A stretch of DNA of 39,582 bases, taken from contig CAMEKM010000011.1 in assembly GCA_945921355.1 (NCBI GenBank), forward strand, positions 1-39,582, given 5' to 3'. Below the pieces are notes generated by a model. That model had not been told where the DNA came from. It searched no databases and worked only from the letters and a program-made list of their open reading frames with translations. Position 1 is the stretch's first letter. Each line of letters begins with the position of its first letter. This document shows positions 8,299 through 17,077 of the stretch, in pieces. Both the position numbers and the translations under genes were made by a program. Source of the stretch: an uncultured Bacteroidales bacterium. Lineage in GTDB: Bacteria; Bacteroidota; Bacteroidia; Bacteroidales; Paludibacteraceae.

Positions 8299-9562
8299 GT
8301 TCTATATCTGCTATTAAGTCGTCTGCGTTTTCCAGACCGATACTCAGGCGCATCAAGTCGGGGTCGATTCCCGCAGCAAGAAGCGCCTCGTTGCTGAGTT
8401 GGCGGTGGGTATGCGACGCAGGATGCAGGATACATGTATGGCAGTCTGCCACGTGCGTTTCGATAGTTACCAGTTGCAGGTTGTCCATAAAGCGATTGGC
8501 AAAATCGCGGTCGCCCTTGACTGCGAATGCCATCACGCCGCATGAGCCGTTGGGCAGGTACTTGAGTTGGCGTGCATGCTCGGGGTCGTTCTTCAGTTCG
8601 GGATAACGTACCCATGCCACATCGGGGTGCTGCTCCAACCACTGAGCCACTTTTAGTGCGCTCTCACAGTGGCGAGACATACGCACATGCAGAGTCTGCA
8701 ATCCCAAGTGCAAGTAGAAAGCGTTTTGTGGGCTCTGGATTGAACCTAAGTCGCGCATGAGTTGGGCAGTAGCTTTGGTGATATATGCCAGTTTGCCAAA
8801 GGCCTCGGTGTAACGCAGTCCGTGGTATGAGGCATCGGGCTCGGTCAGGCATGCAAACTTATCATGCTGCGACTCCCAATCGAAGTTACCACTATCCACA
8901 ATCACACCGCCTACTTGTACACCATGACCGTCCATATACTTCGTGGTCGAGTGGGTAACGATGTCCGCTCCGAACTCGAATGGGCGGCAATTGATAGGGG
9001 TAGGGAAGGTATTATCTACTATCAATGGTACACCATGTTGGTGGGCTATACCTGCAATGCGTTCGATGTCTAAGATGCGCACATTGGGGTTGGAGAGGGT
9101 TTCACCAAACACTAACTTCGTGTTGGGGCGGAAAGCCGCGTTCCACTCCTCATCGCTGGCATCTTGGTCAATGAACGTGATTTCTATGCCCATTTTTGGG
9201 AAGGTTACGCCAAATAGATTATAAGTGCCACCATAGATACTGGTGGTAGTAATCATGTGGTCGCCTGCTTGGCAGATATTGAAGCAAGCAAAGAAATTGG
9301 CTGCTTGTCCCGATGAGGTGAGCATGGCTGCCACACCACCTTCCATGGCTGCAATCTGCGCTGCCACAGTATCGTTGGTCGGATTTTGCAGACGGGTATA
9401 GAAATACCCATTCTCCTCAAGGTCGAAGAGTTTGCCCATTTGCTCACTGGTTTCGTACTTGAATGTAGTACTCTGGATGATAGGAACTTGACGTGGTTCA
9501 CCTTTGCTGGGATTGTAGCCACCTTGCACGCAAAGCGTGTCAATATGTAGGTCTTTTTTCAT
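8270..9562 (-). CDS. metY: O-acetylhomoserine sulfhydrylase (PLP enzyme)
   Basis: This PLP enzyme of the Cys/Met metabolism family makes homocysteine from O-acetylhomoserine and sulfide. The PLP lysine is Lys208 in HSTTKYMDGHG; VDNTF (182-186) holds the cofactor Asp, and MLTSSGQAA (80-88) binds the phosphate. Its 430 residues are normal for the sulfhydrylase branch, which is longer than cystathionine gamma-synthase (about 390). Its pairing with metX supports the direct sulfhydrylation route. It is first in metY-metX-thrA. The ATG is about 15 nt from the predicted transcription start, so there is no room for a SAM riboswitch or other leader device. Confidence 0.94.
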   Translation of the reverse strand: MKKDLHIDTLCVQGGYNPSKGEPRQVPIIQSTTFKYETSEQMGKLFDLEENGYFYTRLQNPTNDTVAAQIAAMEGGVAAMLTSSGQAANFFACFNICQAGDHMITTTSIYGGTYNLFGVTFPKMGIEITFIDQDASDEEWNAAFRPNTKLVFGETLSNPNVRILDIERIAGIAHQHGVPLIVDNTFPTPINCRPFEFGADIVTHSTTKYMDGHGVQVGGVIVDSGNFDWESQHDKFACLTEPDASYHGLRYTEAFGKLAYITKATAQLMRDLGSIQSPQNAFYLHLGLQTLHVRMSRHCESALKVAQWLEQHPDVAWVRYPELKNDPEHARQLKYLPNGSCGVMAFAVKGDRDFANRFMDNLQLVTIETHVADCHTCILHPASHTHRQLSNEALLAAGIDPDLMRLSIGLENADDLIADIEHALTQAHNA

Positions 9563-9582
9563 ATCAAAACAAAATTAGCGTG

Positions 9583-9614
9583 CAAAGGTACAAAAAAATA
9601 CACGTATTAACAAA
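9583..9614 (-). promoter_or_regulatory. Promoter of metY-metX-thrA
   Basis: On the minus strand TTTG (9614-9611) and TACCTTTG (9590-9583) are separated by 20 nt. The -7 box is only 20 nt from the metY ATG, giving a very short leader. Confidence 0.88.
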
Positions 9615-9694
9615 TTTTTCGAAGAAAAGTTGCGCAATTAAAAACAATATTTTTTTCGGATAAATCGTTTTTATCTAATTGTGATGTGTGCTAA

Positions 9695-9738
9695 ATCACC
9701 TATAAATAACCTAAGAATCACCTATGAATAACCTAAGA
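9695..9738. repeat. 22-bp tandem duplication
   Basis: Two adjacent 22-bp copies (9695-9716 and 9717-9738) differ at one base. They lie in the 355-bp divergent gap between metY and waaA. That gap otherwise holds the two promoters and nothing gene-like. Confidence 0.9.
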
Positions 9739-9831
9739 TTTATAGCCACCGTGTCATTGCAAATAGGCAACGACATACAGGAAGTATGAGGAAAAGACCA
9801 TCGTAGCGCATTGAGAAAAAATGATAAAAGA

Positions 9832-9863
9832 TTTGTATATGTCAAAAAAAGATTGTACCTTTG
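9832..9863 (+). promoter_or_regulatory. Promoter of waaA-hisS
   Basis: TTTG (9832-9835) and TACCTTTG (9856-9863) are separated by 20 nt. The predicted start is near 9869, giving a leader of about 50 nt. Confidence 0.88.
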
Positions 9864-9873
9864 CGCGTTTTTT

Positions 9874-9921
9874 ATGCAAACAATTGGAGTAGTACTCTCA
9901 AAATATAAAAAAGAACGTTGA
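9874..9921 (+). other. Possible 15-codon leader ORF overlapping the waaA start
   Basis: The first ATG of the transcript opens a 15-codon frame, [15 protein letters not shown]. Its TGA stop (9919-9921) overlaps the TTG start of waaA (9918-9920). It could couple translation to waaA, or it could be the original waaA N-terminus separated by a frameshift, since homologues usually carry about 8-10 more hydrophobic residues at this end. It could also be chance. Confidence 0.35.
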
Positions 9922-11120
9922 GATTGTATTTTTGGATATTACGTTTGGCAGCATTGTTCGGTCACCGAAAAGCAAAGCAATTGGTGGCTGGGCAGGCGCA
10001 AGCTATAACGGAGTTGCAAGAGTGGCGTGCTACTACGTGTGGTATGCCAGTACTGTGGATACATGTGGCATCGGTGGGTGAGTTTGAACAAGCACGCCCC
10101 ATCATTGAGCGACTGCATAGGGAATTGCCCTTTCGCAAAGTATTGCTGACTTTCTTTTCTCCTTCGGGATATGAACTACGCAAGAACTACCAATTGGTGG
10201 ACAAAGTGCTATATCTGCCTTTCGCCACGCACCACAATGCCAAGAAATGGATAGAAGTACTTGCACCAGAGATGGCAGTGTTTGTTAAGTATGAGTTTTG
10301 GCCAGCATACCTTAATGCACTCAAAAAAAATAATATACCCACATATCTGATTTCTGCGATCTTTCGTCCTAAACAGCTGTTTTTCAAGCCATGGGGCAAA
10401 GCTTATTTGAAACTACTATATACGTTTAAGCATATTTTTGTGCAGGATTCGGCTTCTGCTGATTTGCTACAACAACATGGTATAGCGGATGTGACGGTGG
10501 CAGGAGATACGCGTTTTGATCGTGTGGTGGAAGTGCGAAAGATGGCAAAGGACTTGCCTATAGTAGATGGGTTTGTGGCAGGTGCTGAGCGCGTGATAGT
10601 AGCAGGAAGTACATGGCCAGAGGAAGAGCAGATGTTCGCGCGCTATGTGGCAGAGCATGAGGATGTAAAATTGGTACTTGTACCGCATGAGATACACAGC
10701 GATCACCTACATCAGATATTCCAATACTTTGAAGGTCGCTACGTGCGCTATACCGAGGCAACACCGATGAGTGTGGATAAGTGTCGTGTGCTACTGGTTG
10801 ATACGATAGGATTGCTATCTTCAATCTATCGATATGGACATGTGGCATACATTGGCGGAGGCTTTGGCGCAGGTATTCACAATACGCTGGAAGCAGCGGT
10901 ATATGGTATGCCTGTGGTATTTGGACCGAAGTGGCAAAAGTTTCGTGAAGCTCGTGGGCTATTAAACGCAGGGGCAGCGAAGAGTGTGAAGAACTATAGC
11001 GAGTTTGCTGCGGCATTGGACAAGGCATTTGAGCAACAAGCAGCAATGGGACAAGCTGCTGCTGACTATGTCCAAAGCGAAAGAGGTGCAACCAATATAA
11101 TTTACAACGCACTGTTCTAA
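9918..11120 (+). CDS. waaA: 3-deoxy-D-manno-octulosonic acid (Kdo) transferase
   Basis: This GT30 glycosyltransferase adds Kdo from CMP-Kdo to lipid A precursor at the inner face of the cytoplasmic membrane. It has an N-terminal hydrophobic anchor ([12 protein letters not shown]) followed by the family blocks [44 protein letters not shown] and [15 protein letters not shown]. Its length of 400 residues is near normal. There is no ATG in frame after the upstream TAA (9906-9908), so initiation must use TTG at 9918 or at 9924. The hydrophobic anchor looks slightly short. It is followed by hisS without a visible terminator or promoter, so the two are probably cotranscribed. Confidence 0.93.
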   Translation: MRLYFWILRLAALFGHRKAKQLVAGQAQAITELQEWRATTCGMPVLWIHVASVGEFEQARPIIERLHRELPFRKVLLTFFSPSGYELRKNYQLVDKVLYLPFATHHNAKKWIEVLAPEMAVFVKYEFWPAYLNALKKNNIPTYLISAIFRPKQLFFKPWGKAYLKLLYTFKHIFVQDSASADLLQQHGIADVTVAGDTRFDRVVEVRKMAKDLPIVDGFVAGAERVIVAGSTWPEEEQMFARYVAEHEDVKLVLVPHEIHSDHLHQIFQYFEGRYVRYTEATPMSVDKCRVLLVDTIGLLSSIYRYGHVAYIGGGFGAGIHNTLEAAVYGMPVVFGPKWQKFREARGLLNAGAAKSVKNYSEFAAALDKAFEQQAAMGQAAADYVQSERGATNIIYNALF

Positions 11121-11121
11121 C

Positions 11122-11166
11122 ACCCTTAAAACTCTTAAAACTGTTAAAACCCTTTCAACTTTATAA
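11122..11166. repeat. 9-bp tandem array in the hisS leader
   Basis: The units are ACCCTTAAA, ACTCTTAAA, ACTGTTAAA, ACCCTTTCA and ACTTTATAA. They fill nearly the whole waaA-hisS gap and end five bases before the hisS ATG, so they include its ribosome-binding region. Confidence 0.85.
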
Positions 11167-11170
11167 TAAC

Positions 11171-12562
11171 ATGGCACAAAAACCAAGTATTCCAAAAGGT
11201 ACGCGTGATTTCTCTCCACTGGAGATGGCACGCCGAAATTATATTTTTGACACGATTAAGTCGGTGTTCTCGCTCTATGGCTTTCAGCAGATAGAGACTC
11301 CAGCAATGGAGAACCTCTCCACGCTGATGGGCAAGTATGGAGAAGAGGGCGACAAACTGCTGTTTAAGATTCTCAACTCAGGCGATTGGAAAGCGGCTGT
11401 TACCCATGAGGCATTGGACAATGCTACCATAGGTGCGCTCACCAATAAAGTGAGTGAGAAAGGTCTACGTTATGACTTGACCGTACCTTTTGCGCGTTTT
11501 GTGGTACAACATCGTGAGGATATTCAATTCCCATTCAAGCGCTATCAGATTCAACCCGTATGGCGTGCTGACCGTCCACAGAAAGGTCGCTACCGCGAGT
11601 TCTATCAATGCGATGTGGATGTGGTAGGTACTAACTCACTACTCAGCGAGGTGGAACTGATACAAATCGTGGAGGAAGTGTATCGCCGTTTGGGCATTCG
11701 CGTAAGTCTGCATATCAACAACCGCAAGATTCTCGCCGGTATTGCCGAAGTCATTGGTCAACCTGAGCGAATCATTGATATTACTGTCGCAATCGACAAA
11801 CTCGATAAGATAGGCATTGATAATGTGAATAAGGAACTGCTTGATAAGGGTTTACCACAAGAGGCAGTGGATGCACTGCAACCAATACTGCATTTGAGTG
11901 GTACCAATACCGAGAAATTGGATCAGTTGGAGCAAGTGTTGGCTGGTTGTGAAGTGGGACTAAAGGGTATAGAAGAATTGCGCACCATCTTTGCGTTGTA
12001 TGCCGCAAGCACGCAAGATGGTAATTTGGCCACCTATGAGCCAAGTGGTTTGCAAATAGAATTGGATCTTTGCTTGGCGCGTGGTCTGAATTACTATACA
12101 GGTGCCATCTTCGAGGTAAAAGCATTAGATGTACAAATGGGCAGTATCACTGGTGGTGGTCGCTATGATAACCTGACGGGTATCTTTGGCATGCCAGGAG
12201 TGTCGGGCGTAGGTATATCGTTTGGCGCAGACCGTATTTATGATGTGCTCTCCGAACTTAATCTTTATCCAGAGAACTTGCAATCTACAACTCAATTACT
12301 CTTTGCTACCTTCGGTGAACAGGAATTGCTATACGCACTGCGCTTGGCAAAAGCATTACGTGAGAAGGGCGTGAGCGTAGAAGTATATCCAGAGCCTACA
12401 AAGATGAAGAAACAAATGGGCTATGCCGATAGCAAGAATATTCCATTTGTGGCTATTGTGGGTGGTGATGAAATGGCAGCAGGCAAAGTAATGCTCAAGA
12501 ATATGCAATCAGGCGAGCAGCAATTGCTGAGCCTTGATGAATGCATCGCTGCATTGGCATAA
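11171..12562 (+). CDS. hisS: Histidyl-tRNA synthetase
   Basis: This class II synthetase charges tRNA-His in the cytoplasm. The start [14 protein letters not shown] is the standard HisRS opening. Motif 2 reads [21 protein letters not shown], shown here in its central part ([10 protein letters not shown]). The His-specific block [12 protein letters not shown] lies near residue 305, and motif 3 is [13 protein letters not shown]-terminal anticodon-binding domain follows (about 375-463). The length of 463 is in the usual bacterial to Bacteroidetes range. It is probably the second gene of an operon with waaA; the 50-nt gap between them is a nonamer array. No terminator is visible after it, and secDF has its own promoter 54 nt after the hisS stop. 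Confidence 0.96.
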   Translation: MAQKPSIPKGTRDFSPLEMARRNYIFDTIKSVFSLYGFQQIETPAMENLSTLMGKYGEEGDKLLFKILNSGDWKAAVTHEALDNATIGALTNKVSEKGLRYDLTVPFARFVVQHREDIQFPFKRYQIQPVWRADRPQKGRYREFYQCDVDVVGTNSLLSEVELIQIVEEVYRRLGIRVSLHINNRKILAGIAEVIGQPERIIDITVAIDKLDKIGIDNVNKELLDKGLPQEAVDALQPILHLSGTNTEKLDQLEQVLAGCEVGLKGIEELRTIFALYAASTQDGNLATYEPSGLQIELDLCLARGLNYYTGAIFEVKALDVQMGSITGGGRYDNLTGIFGMPGVSGVGISFGADRIYDVLSELNLYPENLQSTTQLLFATFGEQELLYALRLAKALREKGVSVEVYPEPTKMKKQMGYADSKNIPFVAIVGGDEMAAGKVMLKNMQSGEQQLLSLDECIAALA

Positions 12563-12615
12563 AAGGGCATTTTAGTTGCACCATATCCGAGTTTTATAAC
12601 TTTTTTACACTTTTA

Positions 12616-12647
12616 TTTGCACATTTGCAAAAAAAGTTGTACCTTTG
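12616..12647 (+). promoter_or_regulatory. Promoter of secDF
   Basis: TTTG (12616-12619) and TACCTTTG (12640-12647) are separated by 20 nt. The predicted transcript starts near 12653, about 92 nt before the chosen secDF start. Confidence 0.87.
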
Positions 12648-12655
12648 CACGCTAT

Positions 12656-12699
12656 TTTGCGTACGTGTACCATATTGTACAGGCATGCGTGCGCGCAAA
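12656..12699 (+). promoter_or_regulatory. Structured leader upstream of secDF
   Basis: An outer TTTGCG (12656-12661) can pair with CGCAAA (12694-12699). Inside it TGTAC (12666-12670) pairs with GTACA (12677-12681) around a 6-nt loop. The leader contains several GC-rich alternations unlike other leaders in this window. A regulatory role is only a suggestion. Confidence 0.4.
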
Positions 12700-12744
12700 G
12701 GGCACCGTAGAAATATAAATAATAACAAAATAAAACTAACATTT

Positions 12745-15700
12745 ATGCAAAACAAAGGACTAGTTATCACCTTGGCAGTGTGCTTGGCTTTGGTAAGTGC
12801 GTTCTACTTGTCATTCTCATTTGTGACAGGTTATTACGACAACAAGGCAGCAGAATATGCACAAGGCGATGATGCGAAAGAGTATCAATATTTGGACTCT
12901 ATCGCAGGTGAGAAGGTGTGGTTCGGCTACACATTGAAAGAGTGCCGTGAGAAAGAATTGAACTTGGGTCTTGACCTCAAGGGCGGTATGAACGTAACTA
13001 TGGAAGTGTCAGTAGCTGACATTATCCGTGCACTTAGCGGTTACAATACTACCGAGAACTTCAACAATGCTATTGCACTCGCTAACGAAAAACAAAAAAC
13101 ATCAGGAGCAGACTATTTGACATTGTTCTTTGAGTCGTTCTACGAATTGGATCCTAATGCTCAATTGGCATCGGTATTCTCTACCTTCGAGTTGAAAGAT
13201 AAGGTATCTTTGACTTCTACCAACGCTGAGGTTGAGAAGGTGGTTCGCGAGGAAGTGGAAGGCGCAATCAACAACTCATTCAACGTGCTCCGTACTCGTA
13301 TTGACCGCTTTGGTGTGGTACAACCAAACATCCAAAAGCTCAGCCAAACAGGTCGTATCCTCATCGAGTTGCCAGGTATCAAAGAGCCAGAGCGCGTGCG
13401 TAAACTGCTCCAAGGTTCGGCTAACCTCGAGTTTTGGGAGACCTATGACTTGGCAGAGATTCTTCCACAATTGGCTCAAATCAATGCTGAAGCTGCCAAA
13501 GCTAACGCAAGCACCGAAGCTGCTCAAGAGGAAGTAGAAGTGGTAGAGAAGGAAGAAGTGGTAGTTGACGATGTAGAGGCATTGGTAGAGGACTTAGCTA
13601 CAGATAGCTTGGCTCAACTCGAAGCAGAGCAACAAGCAGCCGTAGAAGAGTACAAGAAGAACAACCCTCTCTTCGCAGTTCTCAATCCTTCTGTCAACCA
13701 ATCAGGTCAAGCATATCGTGGTCCAGTGGTAGGTACTGTACACTATACAGATACCGCTAAGGTAATGGCTATGTTGAACTCTCAAGTAGCTAAATCAGTT
13801 CTTCCACGCGAGTTGCGCCTTTGCTGGACTGTAAAGGCTATTGATGAGGCAGAGAGCTTCTATCAATTGGTAGCATTGAAATCACAAACCAATGGTCGTC
13901 CTTCTCTCGAAGGTGACGTAATCACCGACGCTCGCGCTGACTTCGGTCAAACATCTGCATACGCAAATGTATCTATGACCATGAATGCTGAGGGCGCACG
14001 TGATTGGCAACGTATCACACGCGATAACATTGGCAAATCAATCGCTATTGTATTGGACGGCTATGTATATAGCTTCCCAACCGTACAAAACGAGATTGCT
14101 GGTGGTAGCTCACAAATCACTGGTAACTTCACCGTAGAAGAGGCAAAGGACTTGGCTAACACCCTCAACTCTGGTAAGATGCCTGCTCCTGCTCGCATTA
14201 TCCAAGAGGACGTAGTAGGTCCATCACTCGGTCAAGAGGCTATTCACGATGGTCTTTGGAGCTTCGTGATTGGTTTCATCTTGATTCTCCTCTACATGAT
14301 TATGTACTATGGTTTGATTCCTGGTTTGATTGCTGACTTCGCATTGCTCTGCAACGTCTTCTTGTTGGCAGGTATCTTGTCATCATTCTCAGCAGTATTG
14401 ACCTTGCCTGGTATCGCCGGTATCGTGTTGACCATGGGTATGGCTGTGGATGCTAACGTGCTTATCTACGAGCGTATCCGTGAGGAGCGTCGTGCCGGTA
14501 AGAGCTTGCGCAAAGCTATTGAAGATGGTTTTGGCAACGCTATCTCTGCGATTATCGACTCTAACGTAACATCATTCTTGACTGGTGCAATCTTGGCTAT
14601 CTTCGGTACAGGTCCTATCAAGGGCTTCGCTGTTACATACATGATCGGTATCGTTTCTTCTTTCTTGACCGCTGTCTTCATTTGCCGACTCTTGCTCGAA
14701 GCATATGCTAAGAAGGAAGATGCTAAAGAACTTAACTTCACTACCAAGTTGATGCAAAACTTCTTGCAACATACCGCAGTTAACTTTATCGGTGCGCGCA
14801 AGGTGACTTACATTTTGTCTGGCGTGTTGGTACTCGTAGGTATCTTGGGTGTGAACCCACATATCATGGGTAAACTGAACCTTGGTATTGACTTCTCTGG
14901 TGGTCGCAACTATATCGTTCGCTTCACTCAACCTGTTAGCACAGAGGAAGTGAATGCAAGTCTTGACAACGTATTTATGGCTACAAAAGCTGAATTGGCA
15001 GACGAGGAGACTTTCGCACTGAACGTAATCACCATCGGTAATGCCAATCAAGTACGTATCTCTACCAACTATATGATTAACGACAACTCTGACAACGTGG
15101 ATGAGACTATCGAAGCATTGCTCTACGAGGGTTGCAAGCCATTCTTGGCTGAGGACATCACTTTGGAGCAATTCAAGTCCACAGAGATTAATCCTGAGAT
15201 TGGTATCATGCAATCACAAAAGGTAGGTCCTGCTGTGGCTGATGACATTACTCAATCTGCTGTATGGGCTGTGTTGGCAGCGTTGGTAGCAATCTTCTTG
15301 TACGTGTTGATTCGTTTCCGCAACTTTGCATTCTCAGTAGGTGCATTGACTGGTTTGGCTCACAACACCTTGATTGTGTTGGGTGCCTACGCGCTCCTCT
15401 GGAAGGTGATGCCATTCTCTATGGAGATTGACCAATCCTTTATCGCTGCTATCTTGACCGTTATCGGTTATTCTATCAACGATACCGTGGTTGTATTCGA
15501 CCGTGTACGCGAGTATAAAGGTTTGTATCCAAAACGCGCGCTCAAGCAAAATATGAACGATGCGTTGAACCACACCTTGAGCCGTACATTCTCAACCTCT
15601 ATGTCAACTCTCGTTGTGTTGATTGCCATCTTCTGCTTCGGCGGTGAGACCATTCGCGGATTCGTATTCGCATTGCTCATCGGTGTGGTAGTAGGTACCT

Positions 15701-15786
15701 ATTCTTCACTCTGCGTAGCATCTCCTCTGGCTTACGATATCCAAGAGGCTATTGCTCGTCGCAAAGCAAAGAAAGCTGAGAAATAA
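12745..15786 (+). CDS. secDF: Fused protein translocase subunit SecDF
   Basis: This inner-membrane protein uses the proton gradient to help SecYEG complete export. It is a 1013-residue fusion of SecD and SecF, the usual Bacteroidetes form. There is one N-terminal membrane segment (about 5-25), then LGLDLKGGMNV (73-83), the periplasmic P1 domain, and a five-helix SecD block with GMAVDANVLIYERIREE. The SecF half starts near residue 672 with GIDFSGGRNY (about 714) and SINDTVVVFDRVRE. A Glu/Val-rich acidic stretch (about 259-311) lies in the periplasmic part and is likely flexible. The start at 12745 (MQNKGLVITL) matches homologues. The frame is open back to 12541, but most of that lies upstream of the promoter; an in-frame ATG at 12685 would add 20 basic residues. 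The gene stands alone and ends at a strong terminator. Confidence 0.95.
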   Translation: MQNKGLVITLAVCLALVSAFYLSFSFVTGYYDNKAAEYAQGDDAKEYQYLDSIAGEKVWFGYTLKECREKELNLGLDLKGGMNVTMEVSVADIIRALSGYNTTENFNNAIALANEKQKTSGADYLTLFFESFYELDPNAQLASVFSTFELKDKVSLTSTNAEVEKVVREEVEGAINNSFNVLRTRIDRFGVVQPNIQKLSQTGRILIELPGIKEPERVRKLLQGSANLEFWETYDLAEILPQLAQINAEAAKANASTEAAQEEVEVVEKEEVVVDDVEALVEDLATDSLAQLEAEQQAAVEEYKKNNPLFAVLNPSVNQSGQAYRGPVVGTVHYTDTAKVMAMLNSQVAKSVLPRELRLCWTVKAIDEAESFYQLVALKSQTNGRPSLEGDVITDARADFGQTSAYANVSMTMNAEGARDWQRITRDNIGKSIAIVLDGYVYSFPTVQNEIAGGSSQITGNFTVEEAKDLANTLNSGKMPAPARIIQEDVVGPSLGQEAIHDGLWSFVIGFILILLYMIMYYGLIPGLIADFALLCNVFLLAGILSSFSAVLTLPGIAGIVLTMGMAVDANVLIYERIREERRAGKSLRKAIEDGFGNAISAIIDSNVTSFLTGAILAIFGTGPIKGFAVTYMIGIVSSFLTAVFICRLLLEAYAKKEDAKELNFTTKLMQNFLQHTAVNFIGARKVTYILSGVLVLVGILGVNPHIMGKLNLGIDFSGGRNYIVRFTQPVSTEEVNASLDNVFMATKAELADEETFALNVITIGNANQVRISTNYMINDNSDNVDETIEALLYEGCKPFLAEDITLEQFKSTEINPEIGIMQSQKVGPAVADDITQSAVWAVLAALVAIFLYVLIRFRNFAFSVGALTGLAHNTLIVLGAYALLWKVMPFSMEIDQSFIAAILTVIGYSINDTVVVFDRVREYKGLYPKRALKQNMNDALNHTLSRTFSTSMSTLVVLIAIFCFGGETIRGFVFALLIGVVVGTYSSLCVASPLAYDIQEAIARRKAKKAEK

Positions 15787-15808
15787 TCATTGCACTGTAA
15801 TAGTAATC

Positions 15809-15838
15809 AAAATCGCCACTCGTTTGAGTGGCGATTTT
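15809..15838. terminator. Terminator of secDF, probably bidirectional
   Basis: A perfect 13-bp stem (15809-15821 with 15826-15838) has loop GTTT and T runs on both strands. It lies 22 nt after the secDF stop and also downstream of the convergent minus-strand gene ending at 16012. Confidence 0.93.
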
Positions 15839-15939
15839 GTTATATAATCATTTTTTCTACATCTCTGCTGTTTCGTGCAATCCGCTAAATCGCATCATTC
15901 AACATTCGCTTATTCCTGCTTTCTTTCTCGAAACCACAT

Positions 15940-15972
15940 CGTTACCACCTCTTTACCATTCCGTTACTATCC
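15940..15972. repeat. Degenerate 11-bp array
   Basis: The units are CGTTACCACCT, CTTTACCATTC and CGTTACTATCC. They lie in the 170-bp gap between the secDF terminator and the next gene; nothing else is recognisable in that gap. Confidence 0.55.
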
Positions 15973-16011
15973 AATACTTTCCCCGTAAGATGGCAATCGG
16001 TCTATTGGGCG

Positions 16012-16215
16012 TCAATCAAACAATGTAGGAGAGTCCTTATCAAAGCGTTTAAGGATATTGTGCATGAGCGTTTCACGTATTAGGCGCGAGCGGTTCTTGA
16101 CCGTATATTGATCGCAATAGCGCTCCAGCGCCCGCATCTCGCTATCATTGAGCATGATGCTCACACGATGTTTGCGAGGCGCAGGTTTGGTATGAAGTTT
16201 CTTGATTGCTTTCAT
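16012..16215 (-). CDS. Small ribbon-helix-helix-like protein
   Basis: This 67-residue protein starts MKAIKKLHTKPAPRKH and continues with a strand-like HRVSIMLN and two helices (DSEMRALERYCDQY and SRLIRETLMHNIL), the shape of ribbon-helix-helix DNA-binding proteins. It ends in a DSPTLFD tail. Comparable short RHH-like proteins with a PTLF tail occur in Bacteroidales; I infer a regulator, but the target is unknown. The frame is open to 16278. The ATG at 16215 is chosen because the upstream part overlaps the end of the preceding gene and looks non-conserved. It lies 17 nt after that gene and is probably cotranscribed with it. Confidence 0.7.
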   Translation of the reverse strand: MKAIKKLHTKPAPRKHRVSIMLNDSEMRALERYCDQYTVKNRSRLIRETLMHNILKRFDKDSPTLFD

Positions 16216-16232
16216 TGAATGGTATGCTACAA

Positions 16233-16988
16233 TTAAAAGGATACCGCCAACTTCATGCCTACGGAAATGAAATTGCACCCTCTGTGATTGGTATATTGAG
16301 TTGCTATACCAGTCAAAGGATCTTGGACTATATCAATCACGTCGGTAGTCGCTTGTTGCCATTCTGCCAATAGTGAGAGGGCCAAACAGCATTGCTTGTT
16401 GAACAAATAACTCCATCCTACATTTGCGCCTACGCACATGCCACCTTGCGTAGCTTTGTTGGTAGAGAAACCATATCCAATACTCATCCCCAAGATAGGG
16501 GCATGTTGAGTGGTTGTCAGTGGTATGTCCACTATTGCTTGCAAAGGGATCAAAGAATAAGTCTTACCTCCTACCCATTTCGCACGATAGCCTACTCCAC
16601 CACCAACAAACATACGCTTTCCCTGAATAGCGTAGGAACCCACCATAAAGTCGGCACCAACTTGTCCGCCCACTCCCATCGTAGGTACACACACTACACC
16701 TCCATGGGCTTGGAAACGTAAATTGACAGGACGCGTAGCTTTAACTACAGAGGCAGTATCTGTAGTTGCTTCTTGAGATGCATCGTCGTGCTTGATAGTT
16801 AGGATCTCGCTCTTGGGATATTGGTAGCGAGTGCCATTCTTAGCACGAATAATCACTACCTCATCGTTTTGCAAGAGAATCTCCCCTTTGATACTTTGCC
16901 CTGTGCGCAAAGTTACCACTTCCGCCCATAGCATAGGCGAAAGCAGCAAGAGCATAGCCAGTAATATCGTTTTAATTGATTTCAACAT
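16233..16988 (-). CDS. Predicted outer-membrane beta-barrel-like protein
   Basis: This 251-residue exported protein has a signal peptide (MLKSIKTILLAMLLLLSPML, cleavage after WA). A small beta domain (EVVTLRTGQSIKGEILLQN to YQYPKSEILTI) follows, of a kind common in Bacteroidetes surface proteins. A Ser/Thr linker then leads to a Gly-rich C-terminal half with alternating hydrophobic strands (VGGGVGYRAKW, MSIGYGFS, VGANVGWSYLF), ending in Phe as beta-barrels do. The function is unknown. The frame extends to 17033, but that codon lies upstream of the promoter (17003-17034), so the ATG at 16988 must be the start. The leader is under about 12 nt. It heads a two-gene unit with the ribbon-helix-helix protein. 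Confidence 0.75.
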   Translation of the reverse strand: MLKSIKTILLAMLLLLSPMLWAEVVTLRTGQSIKGEILLQNDEVVIIRAKNGTRYQYPKSEILTIKHDDASQEATTDTASVVKATRPVNLRFQAHGGVVCVPTMGVGGQVGADFMVGSYAIQGKRMFVGGGVGYRAKWVGGKTYSLIPLQAIVDIPLTTTQHAPILGMSIGYGFSTNKATQGGMCVGANVGWSYLFNKQCCLALSLLAEWQQATTDVIDIVQDPLTGIATQYTNHRGCNFISVGMKLAVSF

Positions 16989-17002
16989 ATCCGATTTGGG
17001 TA

Positions 17003-17034
17003 CAAAGGTACAACAAAATTTGCGTATGTGCAAA
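17003..17034 (-). promoter_or_regulatory. Promoter of the barrel-like protein gene
   Basis: On the minus strand TTTG (17034-17031) and TACCTTTG (17010-17003) are separated by 20 nt. It fixes the downstream start at 16988. Confidence 0.87.
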
Positions 17035-17077
17035 TTTTGAGTAGAAAAAGTAGTGCAAAGTAGTAAAGTTGCTCGTT

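Noticed and set aside
9563..9600. SAM-type riboswitch before the methionine operon
   Set aside because: The promoter lies about 20 nt from the metY ATG, leaving no room for an aptamer.
12541..12744. N-terminal extension of the secDF frame to 12541
   Set aside because: It overlaps the hisS end and the secDF promoter; most codons would lie upstream of the transcription start, and homologues begin at the 12745 methionine.
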